The notes below the pieces were generated by a model. The model was not told the DNA's origin and did not search any database. It saw nothing but the letters and a program-made list of their open reading frames with translations. The position numbers and the translations under genes were made by a program. A DNA stretch of 13,199 bases from Phormidesmis priestleyi (GTDB taxonomy: Bacteria > Cyanobacteriota > Cyanobacteriia > Phormidesmidales > Phormidesmidaceae): NCBI GenBank assembly GCA_003242115.1, contig QBMP01000107.1:1-13199 (forward strand). The letters run 5' to 3'. Shown here in pieces: positions 13,198 to 13,199 of this stretch (positions are counted from its first letter, which is position 1; each line of letters opens with the position of its first letter).

Positions 13198-13199
13198 GG

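Overview
The window looks like cyanobacterial chromosome. The HIP1 octamer GCGATCGC occurs 15 times by my count (about one per 0.9 kb), and several genes belong to families I know mainly from cyanobacteria: a TIGR02652-like protein, the DUF512 end of a TIGR03279-like radical SAM protein, a Roadblock/LC7 protein of the cyanobacterial type and a TolC protein with a proline-rich N-terminus. Base composition is moderate, gaps between genes are small except for one of about 0.8 kb, and I see no transposase, integrase, CRISPR array, rRNA or tRNA.

Layout, left to right. 1-494: 3' part of an ABC-3 metal-transport permease (+), ending in a terminator-like hairpin. 691-1311: a fasciclin-domain lipoprotein (-). 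1312-2139: a gap with palindromes, short repeats and a possible decayed AraC-type fragment. 2140-4814: three minus-strand genes, namely a TIGR02652-like zinc-finger-like protein, a VOC/glyoxalase protein and an AAA+-like ATPase with altered motifs. 4902-6824: a plus-strand operon of gamma-carbonic anhydrase, a beta-lactamase-fold protein lacking key catalytic residues, and a Roadblock/LC7 protein overlapping it by 11 bp. 6872-7474: a Uma2-family nuclease-fold protein (+). 7529-8158: a TRIC/UPF0126 membrane protein (-). 8159-8346: a gap packed with hairpins. 8347-8931: a His-rich helical protein (-). 9092-10186: D-Ala-D-Ala ligase (-). 10285-10828: a terminator, an apparently unlisted 32-residue micro-gene (-), and a divergent 110-residue cyanobacterial-type protein (+). 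10880-12508: TolC-type outer membrane protein (-). 12643-13199: the C-terminal part of a radical SAM/DUF512 protein (-), running off the edge.

Most of this is ordinary chromosomal housekeeping: metal import, peptidoglycan precursor synthesis, efflux and CO2/bicarbonate chemistry. The parts that deserve a second look are the micro-gene with its own terminator, the two proteins that keep a catalytic fold but lose catalytic residues (AAA+ ATPase and serine hydrolase-like), the hairpin-dense gaps, and a strong excess of the hexamer GCTAGC.
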